Made by a program: the position numbers and the translations under genes
Origin: Candidula unifasciata
Taxonomy: Eukaryota; Mollusca; Gastropoda; Stylommatophora; Geomitridae
Assembly (NCBI GenBank): GCA_905116865.2
Contig: CAJHNH020000793.1
Location: 62,001 to 126,000 of the forward strand
Direction of reading: 5' to 3'
DNA length: 64,000 bases
The notes under the pieces: generated by a model
What the model was told of the DNA's origin: nothing
What the model saw: the letters and a program-made list of their open reading frames with translations, nothing else
Databases searched by the model: none
Part shown: positions 51,401 to 62,600 of the stretch, in pieces
How the letters are laid out: each line of letters opens with the position of its first letter
Position numbering within the stretch: the stretch's first letter is position 1

Positions 51401-52059
51401 GACAAAGTGAGTCACATCAGGAAGAACATGGAGAGGTAATATACAGGCAGACCTTCAGACACTTGATACCTGCAGCATTGAACCTCAGTGGCTTAGAATA
51501 CTCAAGAAAAAGATAAAAGAATGATAACACTAGGGACAGATAAAAAGTACAGTGAAGATATCTTGAAAGACCTAACCTCACAAAGAGAAACGGCTATATG
51601 CATCAGAAACAGTCTGGATTCTTTGGGAGTATCATAGAAAACTAGAATACATCATGACAATTGGAAAAGGGATGGACAAAGAAGCAGAGAGTGTTATCAA
51701 GAAAGAAAGATGATTGACATTTATATCAGACTGACTGAGAGTACAGGAGAGAGAAGGCTGTGAACCAATATGAATTTTAAAGCCATACAACATGGATTAT
51801 CAAAAGAACAAGAATTATCCTCTCCATCATGATTCAGGCATCTTAGGTGCCAGCTGTGGAGTCAGTGCCACACTCTTTAACTCTTTCCAAACAGTGCCAT
51901 AATCTGTAGAGTATCATTTCATCTTGACTGGCTGAATTATTTTTCTGTTCTTTTTGCATTGTTCATTATTTGGGAACCCCACACTAACATTCCTTCTGTC
52001 CCCATTATTTTTTTTTTTTTTTACGCCAACCCTTTTTCATACTAGTAGAGAGAGATTAC
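51401..52059. other. Region upstream of the VWA gene, nothing recognised
   Basis: Purine-rich sequence at 51420-51790 then AT-rich. No promoter element, CpG cluster or exon that I can defend. Any promoter of the VWA gene is probably between here and 52500. Confidence 0.4.
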
Positions 52060-52165
52060 ATTTCGCACAGCAAAATATGCCAGGCAATATATTTTGCATT
52101 GTATTGTTTGTGTCCGAATTGTTTAAATTTACAGTAGGAAAACGATGTTGTGGATTACATTTTGT
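52060..52165 (+). repeat. Single arm of the fold-back repeat family
   Basis: AAAATATGCCAGGCAATATA, TTGTTTGTGTCCGAATTG and TTTACAGTAGGAAAACGATG match both arms of the 26245-26950 element. About 380 bp upstream of the VWA start codon. Confidence 0.55.
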
Positions 52166-52501
52166 TTATAATTTATTTTATGTTATTCTTTGTTGTAGAA
52201 ATATTGTATACATTTTTGTAGATTTTTTTTTTTTGATGGTATGAATGAGGTTTTGTTTTAATGGCTACAACTATTTGTCTTCTGGAGTAAAAAAAAAAAA
52301 ATTAATTTAACATTAATTGTTATTGGAAAAATGATTTCACTTTTGAACAGCTCAGTTTCCGAACAACTCTTAATTGCAAATTAAGTTCGAGACCCAAGGT
52401 TCCATTGAATGTTTAAAAAAATAAAATATATTTGCTTTCAGGTTTAAAAATTACATTGTTGTATAATTTTGTTTTTTTTAAAATAAATTTCCTTCTTTTA
52501 G

Positions 52502-52544
52502 ATTTGACAAGTTTTGCAAAAATTAGCTGAATGTTGAGGGGAAA
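52502..52544 (+). other. Probable 5' UTR of the VWA gene
   Basis: Sequence between a potential acceptor (CTTTTAG, ending 52501) and the ATG. It has an in-frame TAG at 52524-52526, which fixes the start codon. The context GAAAATGA has the favourable purine at -3. I see no TATA box or initiator that I could defend in 52200-52500, so a non-coding first exon further upstream is possible. Confidence 0.4.
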
Positions 52545-53691
52545 ATGAAGAGGAAAGCTACTAATACTTTGGGCAATGAAGACCCAGCCAAGATTAGCAA
52601 AGACTTAACAGATGGTTCAGACATTCACGGGGGAAATTCCTCACAGAGTACAGACAATGCTGACGACAGTGTGTTGACTTCTCCAAGATCATCATCTGGT
52701 CGCCAGAGAAAAGCACCAGCATGGCTTGCATCATATGTTACCGATGGCAGCACCACGATAAAGGAATCTTCAAAATCAGAAAAGCCCAAGATTCCTGCTT
52801 CCACAGCCTCACCTGTCAAGAAAAGAGGCCCCAAACCATCGCAGCAGCAGCCTTTAAAGGCAGATAATGAGAAATCAAAGGCTGAAGAAGATCCACCTTC
52901 ATTGAGAAGGGGATCCACTTTAAAAGTTGAAGACTCACCTCCGCACCCTCCCAAAAACAAAAGGATCCCGCATACTTTAACAGACTCTGCATCCTTAATA
53001 AGGAAAGACACAGAAATCTTAAGCTCATCAAGTGATTCAGGGGATATTACTGTCAAACCTGAGCAGGTTTTGAAAAGTACAAGTGTGAAGCCTTTGCTTC
53101 AGAATAACGTCGATGAGTTTCCAGTCTCACTACAGTCAGCAAGTATGTCAACCTTACAGTGTCAACCCTTACCAGAATCACCTTCAGAACCATCATCCAA
53201 GGAATACTTTACGCCCGAGTCTAATATTGATTTGTACAGTGTGGAGGCACAGGAGTTGAACATTTCTGATGTAATGGAAATTTGTGACACCAAGAGTCTC
53301 AATGGAGCAGACAGATTAAGTGTCAAGGCAGCAGATCCTTGTGTCAAAGGAGGAGAACTGTCTGTAGACGGGCCGGAGAAATCAGTGATCCTAGAAAAGC
53401 CGAAAATGCTCGAAGTTGTGATTTGTATCAGCACATCGGGAGCCATGAGGGACTATTTGACAGTATTACAGGAGAAGACCAGAGATTTGGTGTGGCAGCT
53501 GCAGTCGCTGATTCCAGACCTGCGTGTTGGTGTGCTGGCTCACACTCAGGGTGGCATCCATGATGACAAGCCGGGCAGTGGCAGCAGTGCCATTGACCAC
53601 AATTATATCCGCACTGGTGGACATAGTGGAACTAAATGGCTGGACCTTGGGGCGACATTTTCGCAGATCTGTGCCTTCGTAGACAGTTTAG
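52545..53691 (+). CDS. VWA protein exon 1: disordered N-terminus and first VWA strands
   Basis: This long open exon gives 382 codons plus one base. The donor is GTAGGT at 53692; reading on past it meets a stop after eight codons. A possible acceptor (CTTTTAG, ending 52501) lies upstream, so 52502-52544 may be the 5' UTR part of this exon. The VWA begins near residue 289. Confidence 0.9.
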
Positions 53692-56600
53692 GTAGGTGTT
53701 GTTTAATACTTGTATAATTTGTCTCATCAATAAGTCAATCTAATGCCATCTTTACAATGAAAGACTAGTTCGAAAGTGGGGGGGGGGGGGATTAAGGTTA
53801 TGGAAGATTTTCAACACTGAGGGGGAAGCTTTCTTTTAATCAGGTTGCAACTGGTACTGCTAGCATGTCGACTCTTCATTGGCTGCTGAAGAAGGGGACA
53901 GAGCACATGTGGGAATGTCCAGAGTGCAGTGATGTCAGGTCTTGATTCAATCATTCATTCTTCATAGTGAAGATTAAGTGCATTGAATCTCTAATTCCCC
54001 ATGTGGGTTCTGGGACCCTATTCTGAGGGGACAAAAGAATAGACCCACTGCCTCCCTGTTGTACAGAAGGACTAATAAGGGGAGTTTTCTTCAGAGTCAG
54101 CCTGCATCTGCAAAACTAACAGTCTGCATACTGACAAGCCAAAACTGTAAAATGCGTGCAAAAGTCAAGTTCTAGAACAAGACCAAAGTCCAGACATGGA
54201 TGAACAACCAGAACTTTCTGCTAGAGTTTACAGTCAGTGAACACTTAGAAGAAGAATCTCCAGTACTTGCTGTCTCTTGCTGTGATTGTAGATTCTAAGA
54301 GATACCCCCCTTGCTCATCTGCCTTCAGGGGCTAAATAATTTGAAACCTAAATTATGTTCATTATTTATTGTTGCATGTGCTCTGTCTTGCTGATATCAG
54401 TTTTTATGTTTGTTTCTTATAAATAATGATGCTAACTTGAGGTTTATTTTTAATGCAGAAGTTCCAGAATGTTGGGGGGGGGGAGGGGGGGGGGGGTTGA
54501 ATGGAAACCAGAATATATAGGCAGATAGTGAGATCATGGAGCAGAAACTTGGAAAACACAGACAGACAGAGAACATGCTCAGAGGTTTTGAGGGAGGACT
54601 TCTCAGAAGATTGTCGAGGTTCTCATGGGAAGACAAAATCAGCAGTTGTAGATTACAACAAATGACAGACCTAGAAGATGTAAATTTAGAAATTGAAAAA
54701 AAATGAAGAGGATGGTGGATTGGACACTTTGAACCTTTGAGGCTGAACTCAAAGCTACGCGAAGTACAAAACTGGAGATAGAGAGGATGGCACAGGATTG
54801 AAGTGAGTGGCGACAGTTTGTCTCCACCTCATGTGCCTCTGGGCGTGATAGGGATTGATTGATTTAATGAGATCATTGTACAGTTGCTTAGAGTGAGGTG
54901 ATTGATTTAATGAGATCATTGTACAGTTGCTTAGAGTGAGGTGGGTAGTGTCTCATCTGAGGAAAAGGGGTATAAACATGGGACCAGGAAAAATTTAGAT
55001 GTTAAAGGGTGAGAGTTGTTGCCAGTGAGGTGCTAATATTCCTTCGCTCTTGCGGAAGGAGATGAGCTATGTAAAATAGTGCGTTACTCGTGTATATGGG
55101 TATAAGGTGGTTACACAATCAACCCTTCTTCTTATCTCTTGCCAGTTACTCTGATAGTGTCTGATTAGTGTCAGAAAGAATTAAATATGGCATCTGATCA
55201 GAGTTTAGGTTCAAACCTAAACTCTGATCTGATGCCACATTTCATTCTTTCTGACACTGATACAGAGGAATTAAAAAAGTATATTAAAAGTTTAAAAAAA
55301 GCTGATGTTCTCCATTAAATAATTAGTGTGTTCTCCATTATGTAATTAGTGCTGATGTTATAAATTCATCTTTGAGTGGTGGCTTTAAAAAATATAAAAA
55401 ATACACCTTTGTTTTTCTTCGAGTTGACAGATTCTTATCCCAGTATTGTGACAGACAAGAGTGGGAGAATTCTGGAAGAAATAAAGAATATAATATAGAA
55501 GCAGAAAAGATGAAGAAAAATTATTGTGAGCCTAAGAGGAGTTCTTAGTGGGTATGCCCCCATATGTATGAGTTTCTAACATGGTAAATGAGTCATCAGC
55601 TGACATAGCTGAATGTTACTGTGCATACTTGTAGAGTTGTAACATACTTCAACACACACACACATGCCAAAAAGGTCAAGGACCCTTTCCCATGCTTTCA
55701 GGCGTATTGGGCATATACTGCTAGAATTGTATTTTATAGACCAACCGGTGCTTGGTGTTTGATGTGGTCAGCATCATGCCGGCTGCCTTTACTTCCCTGG
55801 ATTGTACCTGGTACCCAATGAAGGCTGGGTCAACCTGGGAGCCAAAATCATTTTTTTTTTTCTTTTTTAAAGTCTGGCTCCGCTAGGACCCAAACCCATA
55901 CTTTCCAATTCGCAGGCAAGCCTCTAGCTGCTAAACCATAGTGGCTCCCTGTAATGTAGAAGTTAGTGGAATATTGTCTAAGAAGATAGACCGAAGACTT
56001 AATAAATACAAATCATCTCAGAAACCACAATTCCTTTGCCTCAAGCTCTTCCTAATTTGCTCATTCATATTCTAAATTCACTGATATACAGTGGAATGAG
56101 CTCAATATAACATTTATGAATTCTGTAGCATTAAATAAAAGTGACTTCCTCTTTCTACCCTTTATCCCCCAATGGGCATAGGCCATCAACCAGCTCACGC
56201 CAGGTGGTTCTATCCTTCACTTTTGCATGCAGCTCTCCCAAAATCCTCCCCACCTTTTTTAACTTCACTCTCTAGTTCCCTTCTCCGTGTATTTTTTGGT
56301 CTTCCTTTATTTCCATGCCCCTGTGGCTTCCAGTGCTGACATTCTAGTTATATATTTCATGTTTTCTTAGCATGTGACCTATCCAACTCCAGCATCTTTT
56401 CTTCATCTCTTTCTCCATATTCATTTATTACTTTTAGTCCATGTTTTCAAATAATCTCTTCATAACCTTGTATTATCTAATCCTATCTTAGCATTCAGGT
56501 CACCCATCAGAATGTTTGTTTTTCCCTTTCTTTCATTATTTATAATATTTTGAAGTTGCATGTAAAAACTCATTAACTGATTCAACCATATCATTTATTG

Positions 56601-59600
56601 GTGCATAACACTGTGTTACTGACTTGTTCACCTTCTGTTTCTCTGTTCTAAGTGATGCTGCTATTATTCTAGGACTCACAGCTTCCTATTCTATTAGTGC
56701 CCTCTCTGCTTCTTCAAATGTTATCAGGGCCACTCCTTCGCTTTGAGAAGAATTTTCCTTTTTATGTCCTAAGAACAAAATAGTTTCCCTGAATTTAACC
56801 TGTTTCATTCTTTTTAAAATACTTCCATTGTTCTTCCTACATCGTACAAAGTTCTAATATTCCAGGTGTCAATTCTGGAGGACTTTGGTGAAAGGAGGTA
56901 AGTCGACGATCTGGACTCCTTTCGGCTTTCTCAGCCTTGTCATATTTCTTCTACTAGAAGAGCCTACCCCTCATCTTGGTTGGCTGGGTTATTTGTTTTT
57001 GTTTCTCTTTTTGACGTTTTCATGGTTGGCCATGCCTGGTTGGTTGCAGCGTTACTATTCTTTGCTTCTCGTGAGGGCCCTGGTTACACATGGACGGAAA
57101 GTGACTTACTAAATAAGATACTTGTCATGTCCAAAATGGAGTTCCGGCTTGAGCTGTTCTTATTACATAAGATACTTGTCATGTCCAAAATGGAGTTCCA
57201 GCTCCAGCTGTTATGTACCGTCCACCCCTTGCTCTGTGTTCATTATGTATCTTCAGCGTGGCTCTGTGGTAATTAGTACCGAGGCATTCTTATCATTCAA
57301 CTTCCATTAATCTTACCACGTCATAATATATTGCAGTTTTGCAATTCTTTCTTGTAGAACCAGAAGCCACAGTATACCCAGACTATGTACAAGACAATCT
57401 GGAGATGGCATTATGGAAGTTGCAGCGCTGCATGAGCTGGAGTTCTTGTAGTTACCGAACTGTGGTGATGATCGGTCGGGGCAGGCCCAACAGGACCAGC
57501 TTCTACTTGCAGCGGGAGCACTGGAGAGGCTGGATCAGATCAGCGCTGGAGATTGGACCAAAGGCAGAAATCCCCGTCATTGATTGGGAGCTGGAAGCAA
57601 AACTGCTGGCTCAAATGGTAGTGTACAAACTGGAATATCTTTTTCTGCTTCTTCTTCTTTTTCTCAGTGTTCATCAGCTGTAAACTTCATCTGAAAGTTC
57701 TGGTTGTTATTTGGTCTGCTTTTGTAGACTGCTGTGTATGGCTTATGTAGGTGGAATCCATTCCAGGTAATTTTTTTTTTTTTTTCATCGAACACCGGCT
57801 GTGAATTCCAGTGGAAGGTCCCGGTTAATCGTCCGCTTGGACTTTTGGCCTTCACCTGGACCTGATTTTTGCGTGTACAACCATTTTTTATTTCCCTGCC
57901 TCTTGGGCAGCTGTACGCCGACTTCGAAGGAAGACGTCAGGCCTATTTCTAGGGTGACTGTGGCCATTGTTTTGTGTGGGTCGAGACTGCCTGATTTGTG
58001 TGGTGTCCGCCTTGTCTCCTTCGCCGCAGGTATTGCCCCCGGAGTACCCCTTTGGGGCAACCCCCTGTGGAACAGTTGGCCCTCAAGGGAAGGCAGGGGC
58101 AGATCATGGGCATTCCCCGCCATCCAAGGAGGCTTCCATGCATGCAGAGCCGGCACATGGTGCTCTGGTTCTGGGCTCACCCAAGGAATCGTCACGTCCT
58201 GCACATGCCTGCTTAACCTCACAACCGTATCAGGCCTCCCGCTCGTCAGGGGCTGCACCCTCTGGAAGTCAGCGGGGAGCAGCCCGTTGGTTTTGGACTT
58301 TTGTGACCACACAGATAGGTACATTAGCCCGGCAGAATTTCACATCCTGAATCAGGCATATCGTTATCAGTTTTGTCCCAACACTCGGGCTAGTGGGGTC
58401 TTTGGGTGTGGACATTCGGCCTTTTGCATTTCAGTGCCAATTTTGATGGTCAGATTTTGATCCGTATGATCTAGTTTTGTCGGACATTTAGGCTTAGCCA
58501 TCCGATGGATGGTTGCTGTGTACCACAGCGCGGTGACGACGACACTGAGGGTTAACCGAGGATTACGTGACTGGCCAGCCTATGGATGGTTGCTGTTGTG
58601 GTGCACCTCAGCGCGGTGACGACGACACTGAGGGCCAACCGAGGATGCACAAGGATGGCCAGCCCATGTATGGTTTCTGTTGTGTTGCACCTCAGCGCGG
58701 TGACGACGACACTGAGAATTAACCGAGGATGAGCATTGAGCAATGATCTCTTTACTCAGCAGTCTTTTAACCAAGGGTTGTGATTTTAGCTGTACTTTTG
58801 TCGAACCTACTCATGTTCCTAATGAGTTTTGATAACATTTTTCACCCAAGCGTTTGGGGGCGGGCTGATGAGAGCCACAAGGGCACATCACCTCTGGGGG
58901 CCGCCAAACTCCGAGATCCCCTGACAGCTCTGTTAATGCTCATTTGAGACATTATCCGTGGCGCACGATGAGGACGTGCTGTAGGGGTCTTGCGTGAGGT
59001 TCCGTACAACCAGGATAGTAAAGGACTGGCGCCCGAGTGACGTACGGAGTATCTCCTTATACACATCATGTTGGACTTAACTTCCCCTCACGCCTGTGAC
59101 ATAAATCACCGCGCCACATTCCAGGTAATGAAACTCCAACTGCTGACCAAATCATATAAGTGAGGAATTCTGTATTTCTCATCACCTTCTAAAACTGTGA
59201 CTTGTTAACTTATGACAGCATTTGCAGTGTTTACCCTTATGGCATGGGATACTTTTGCTTTACTAAATATATAGGAGATTCTCTTATTCTTCTTCTCTTT
59301 TACCTTGTACCTCATCGAAGTGTCGGGTGGAGATGTAACATTCGTTGATGAGCTCTGTCAAGAGCACTATTAAGACTGATGTTCATTTCTATAAGGCTGT
59401 TCTTAATGCCATCACTCCATATTTTCCAAGGTCTTCCACTTGCTCTATACCCGTTGTAACGTTTTAGTGTGGCTCGCTATGGCAGATAGTACCAAAGCAT
59501 TCTTGTTAGGTGTCCAAACCACTTTATTTGTTGTTCTTTGATGACCTGTAATGACTGGCTTTATTCCTAGCATTTGTCTGATTTCGTGATTTCGTATTCT

Positions 59601-62600
59601 GTTATTCCTTGAAACTTCTGCAGCTCTTCTAAGGCATTTCATCTCTATTGTCACAATTTTACATTCATTGGAGGATGTAAGTGTCCACATTTGGCACTGA
59701 TTGCATGATATATATATTGGAAATACAACCTATTGTTTTGGCAGGGTCCTTAGCCTTGGCTGGCAGCTGGTCTGGGAGGGATGCTCCAACTGGTGGACAG
59801 CGAGAGCACTGCTGTTCTGATCCAACGGCTTCTGCAGCAGGCTCTGTTCCAGATGTATTGGTGATACCTTTCCTTTGGAGTAAACAAAGCAGGCTGAGTT
59901 AGGGATCAGGCTGTGTGGGTAACACATGGTCTCTACAGTACTGCCCGGGCTTTGTGCTATGGACAGGAGGAACTTTGTCCCTGGCTTGGATCACAATGGG
60001 CAGTGACTCCCATCCCTCACTGTAGCACAGTATAACACTATTATCTATAGGAATGAAAAGTGCCAGCAACTGAATATATCAATACATCTGGTTTGAGGTT
60101 TGAACAACGGATCAACATTATGGCACACGGGTAGTAACCCATAAGTGCTCGTTTCTTCTTCCAGCTCAAGTCTGAGTCCAAAGAAGCTCAGCAGTGCACA
60201 GGCTCTGTAGCACCGGCAAGGATCCTGAAATACTTTGGGTAGATTTTTAACTGCAAATTTTGCCCAGGCAGCGCCGTTAGGCTACTATTTTATATTTCCA
60301 ACTACCAAGGGATTTTTTGTACCTGTGCAACAATGCAAACGGGCGACCGATCTCACTACCCAGCGACCAGGAGTCCACGTGAAAAAAATCCCAGCCCTTA
60401 CCAGGGATTCAATCTGTAACCCCTAGCACTCAAGACGGACACTGTGCCTCGAGACCACGCAGCTTCCCCCGCCAAATATATATATATATCAATACAGAGT
60501 TGAGAAAGTGTTTTCTTTTGATATTTATTTTCTTTAGTTCTTCATTATTTGCCAATCTTATTATTGATTCTTCTAAAATGTTCTTCATTTTCACATTGAC
60601 CATCAGGGCATCCATGTCTTCACAATTCAAGCCTCTTCAGCAAAGATATCATCAGAGGAAGATGAGGATGAAGGAACCACTTTCTTCAGACGTGTAGCTG
60701 AAACTACAAATGGCTTACATATAAGACTAACAGAAGCATCCAAGCTTGTGGACATCATTGTTGGTGTGTGCTGTGCGTGTCATGGGCCTGATCTGCTCCA
60801 GGTAGGCGCTGAAGCTTCTCTGTCTTTGGTCATTAAATTATTTTCACTACTTCTACTTTTCAGTGTATAAGACACCCCCCCCCCCTTTTTCCCCCAATTC
60901 ACTAACAGCATTTACATAGAGAATTCACAAACAGCGTTCACATAAAGAATTCACAAATGGCATTCACATAGAGAATTAACAAATGGCATTTTTTTTTTTT
61001 TTTTTATCGAACACCGGCTGTGAATTCCAGTGGAAGGTCCCGGTTAATCGTCCGCTTGGACTTTTGGCCTTCACCTGGACCTGATTTTTGCGTGTACAAC
61101 CGTTTTTCATTTCGCTGCCTCATGGGCAGCTGTACTCCGACTTCGAAGGAGGACGTCAGGCCTATTTCTAGGGTGACTATGGCCATTGTTTTGTGTGGGT
61201 CAAGACGTTGCCTGATTTGTGTGGTGTCCACTTCTCCGCAGGTATTGCCCCCCGGGCATCCCTTTGGGGCAGCCCTCTGTGGAACAGTTAGCCCTCAAGG
61301 GAAGGCAGGGGCAGATCATGGGCATTCCCCGCCATCCAAGGAGGCTTCCATGTATACAGAGCCGGCACATGGCGCTCTGGTTCTGGGCTCACCCAAGGAA
61401 TCGTCACGTCCTGCACATGCCTGCTTAATCTCACAACCGTATCAGGCCTCCCGCTCGACAGGGGCTGCGCCCTCTGGAAGTCAGCGGGGAGCAGCCCGTG
61501 GATTTTGGACTTTTGTGACCACACGAATAGGAACATTCTTTTTTTTTCTTCGCAAGTTAGATTTCTTTGACGAGCCGTTAGCCCGACAGAATTTTACATC
61601 CTGCGTCAGGCATATCGTTATCAGTTTTGTCCCAACACTCGGGCGAGTGGGGTTTTTGGGTGTGGGCATTTGGTCTTTTTCCGTTCAATACACATTTTGA
61701 TGGTCAGATTTTGATCCGTATGATCCAGTTTTGTCGGACATTTAGGCTTAGCCATCTGATGGATGGTTGCTGTTGTGGTGTACCTCAGCGCGGTGACGAC
61801 GACACTGAGGGTTAACCGAGGATGTACATGTATGGCCAGCCTGTGGATGGTTGCTGTTGTGGTGTACCTCAGCGCGGTGACGACGACACTGGGGGTTAAC
61901 CGAGGATGTGCAGTGAGCAATGATCTCATTACTCCGCAGTCTTTTAACCAAGGGTTGTAATTTTGGCTGTACGTTTGGCAAACCTGCTCACGTTCCTAAT
62001 GAGTTTTGATAACTTTTTTCACCCAAGCGTTTGGGGGCGGGCTGATGAGAGCCACAAGGACACATCACCTCTGGGGGCCGCCGAACTCCGAGATCCCCTG
62101 ACAGCTCATTTGAGACATTATACGTGGCGCCCGACGAGGACGTGCTGCAGGGGTCTTGCGTGAGGTTCCGTACAACCAGGATAGTAAAGGACTGGCGCCC
62201 GAGTGACGTACGGAGTATCTCCTTATACACATCATGTTGGACTTAACTTCCCCTCACGCCTGTGACATAAATCACCGCGCCACAACAAATGGCATTCACA
62301 TAGAGAATTCACAAACCACATTCATATAGAGAATTCATGAATGGCATTCACATAGAGAATTCACAAACCACATTCATATAGAGAATTCATGAATGGCATT
62401 CACGTAGAGAATTCACAAAGCATTCATGTAGAGATTCACAAGGGGCATTCACATAGAGATTCACAAACAGCATTCAAGTAGAGAATTCACAAACAGCATT
62501 CACATAGAGAATTCACAAACAGCATTCACATAAAGAATTCACAAACAGCATTCATCTAGAGAATTCACGAACAGCATTCATCTAGAGAATTCACAAACAG

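Noticed and set aside
57801..58460. 219-codon plus-strand ORF (and 226-codon counterpart at 61020)
   Set aside because: The two copies diverge in frame after the first ~60 codons because of small indels, and the strand is antisense to the element's poly(A) end.
57772..59129. LTR or solo-LTR interpretation of the 1.3-kb elements because of the CGCCACA end and TGGCGC motifs
   Set aside because: Target duplications of 13 bp, a homopolymer T run at one end and no TG...CA symmetry fit a poly(A) retroposon, not an LTR.
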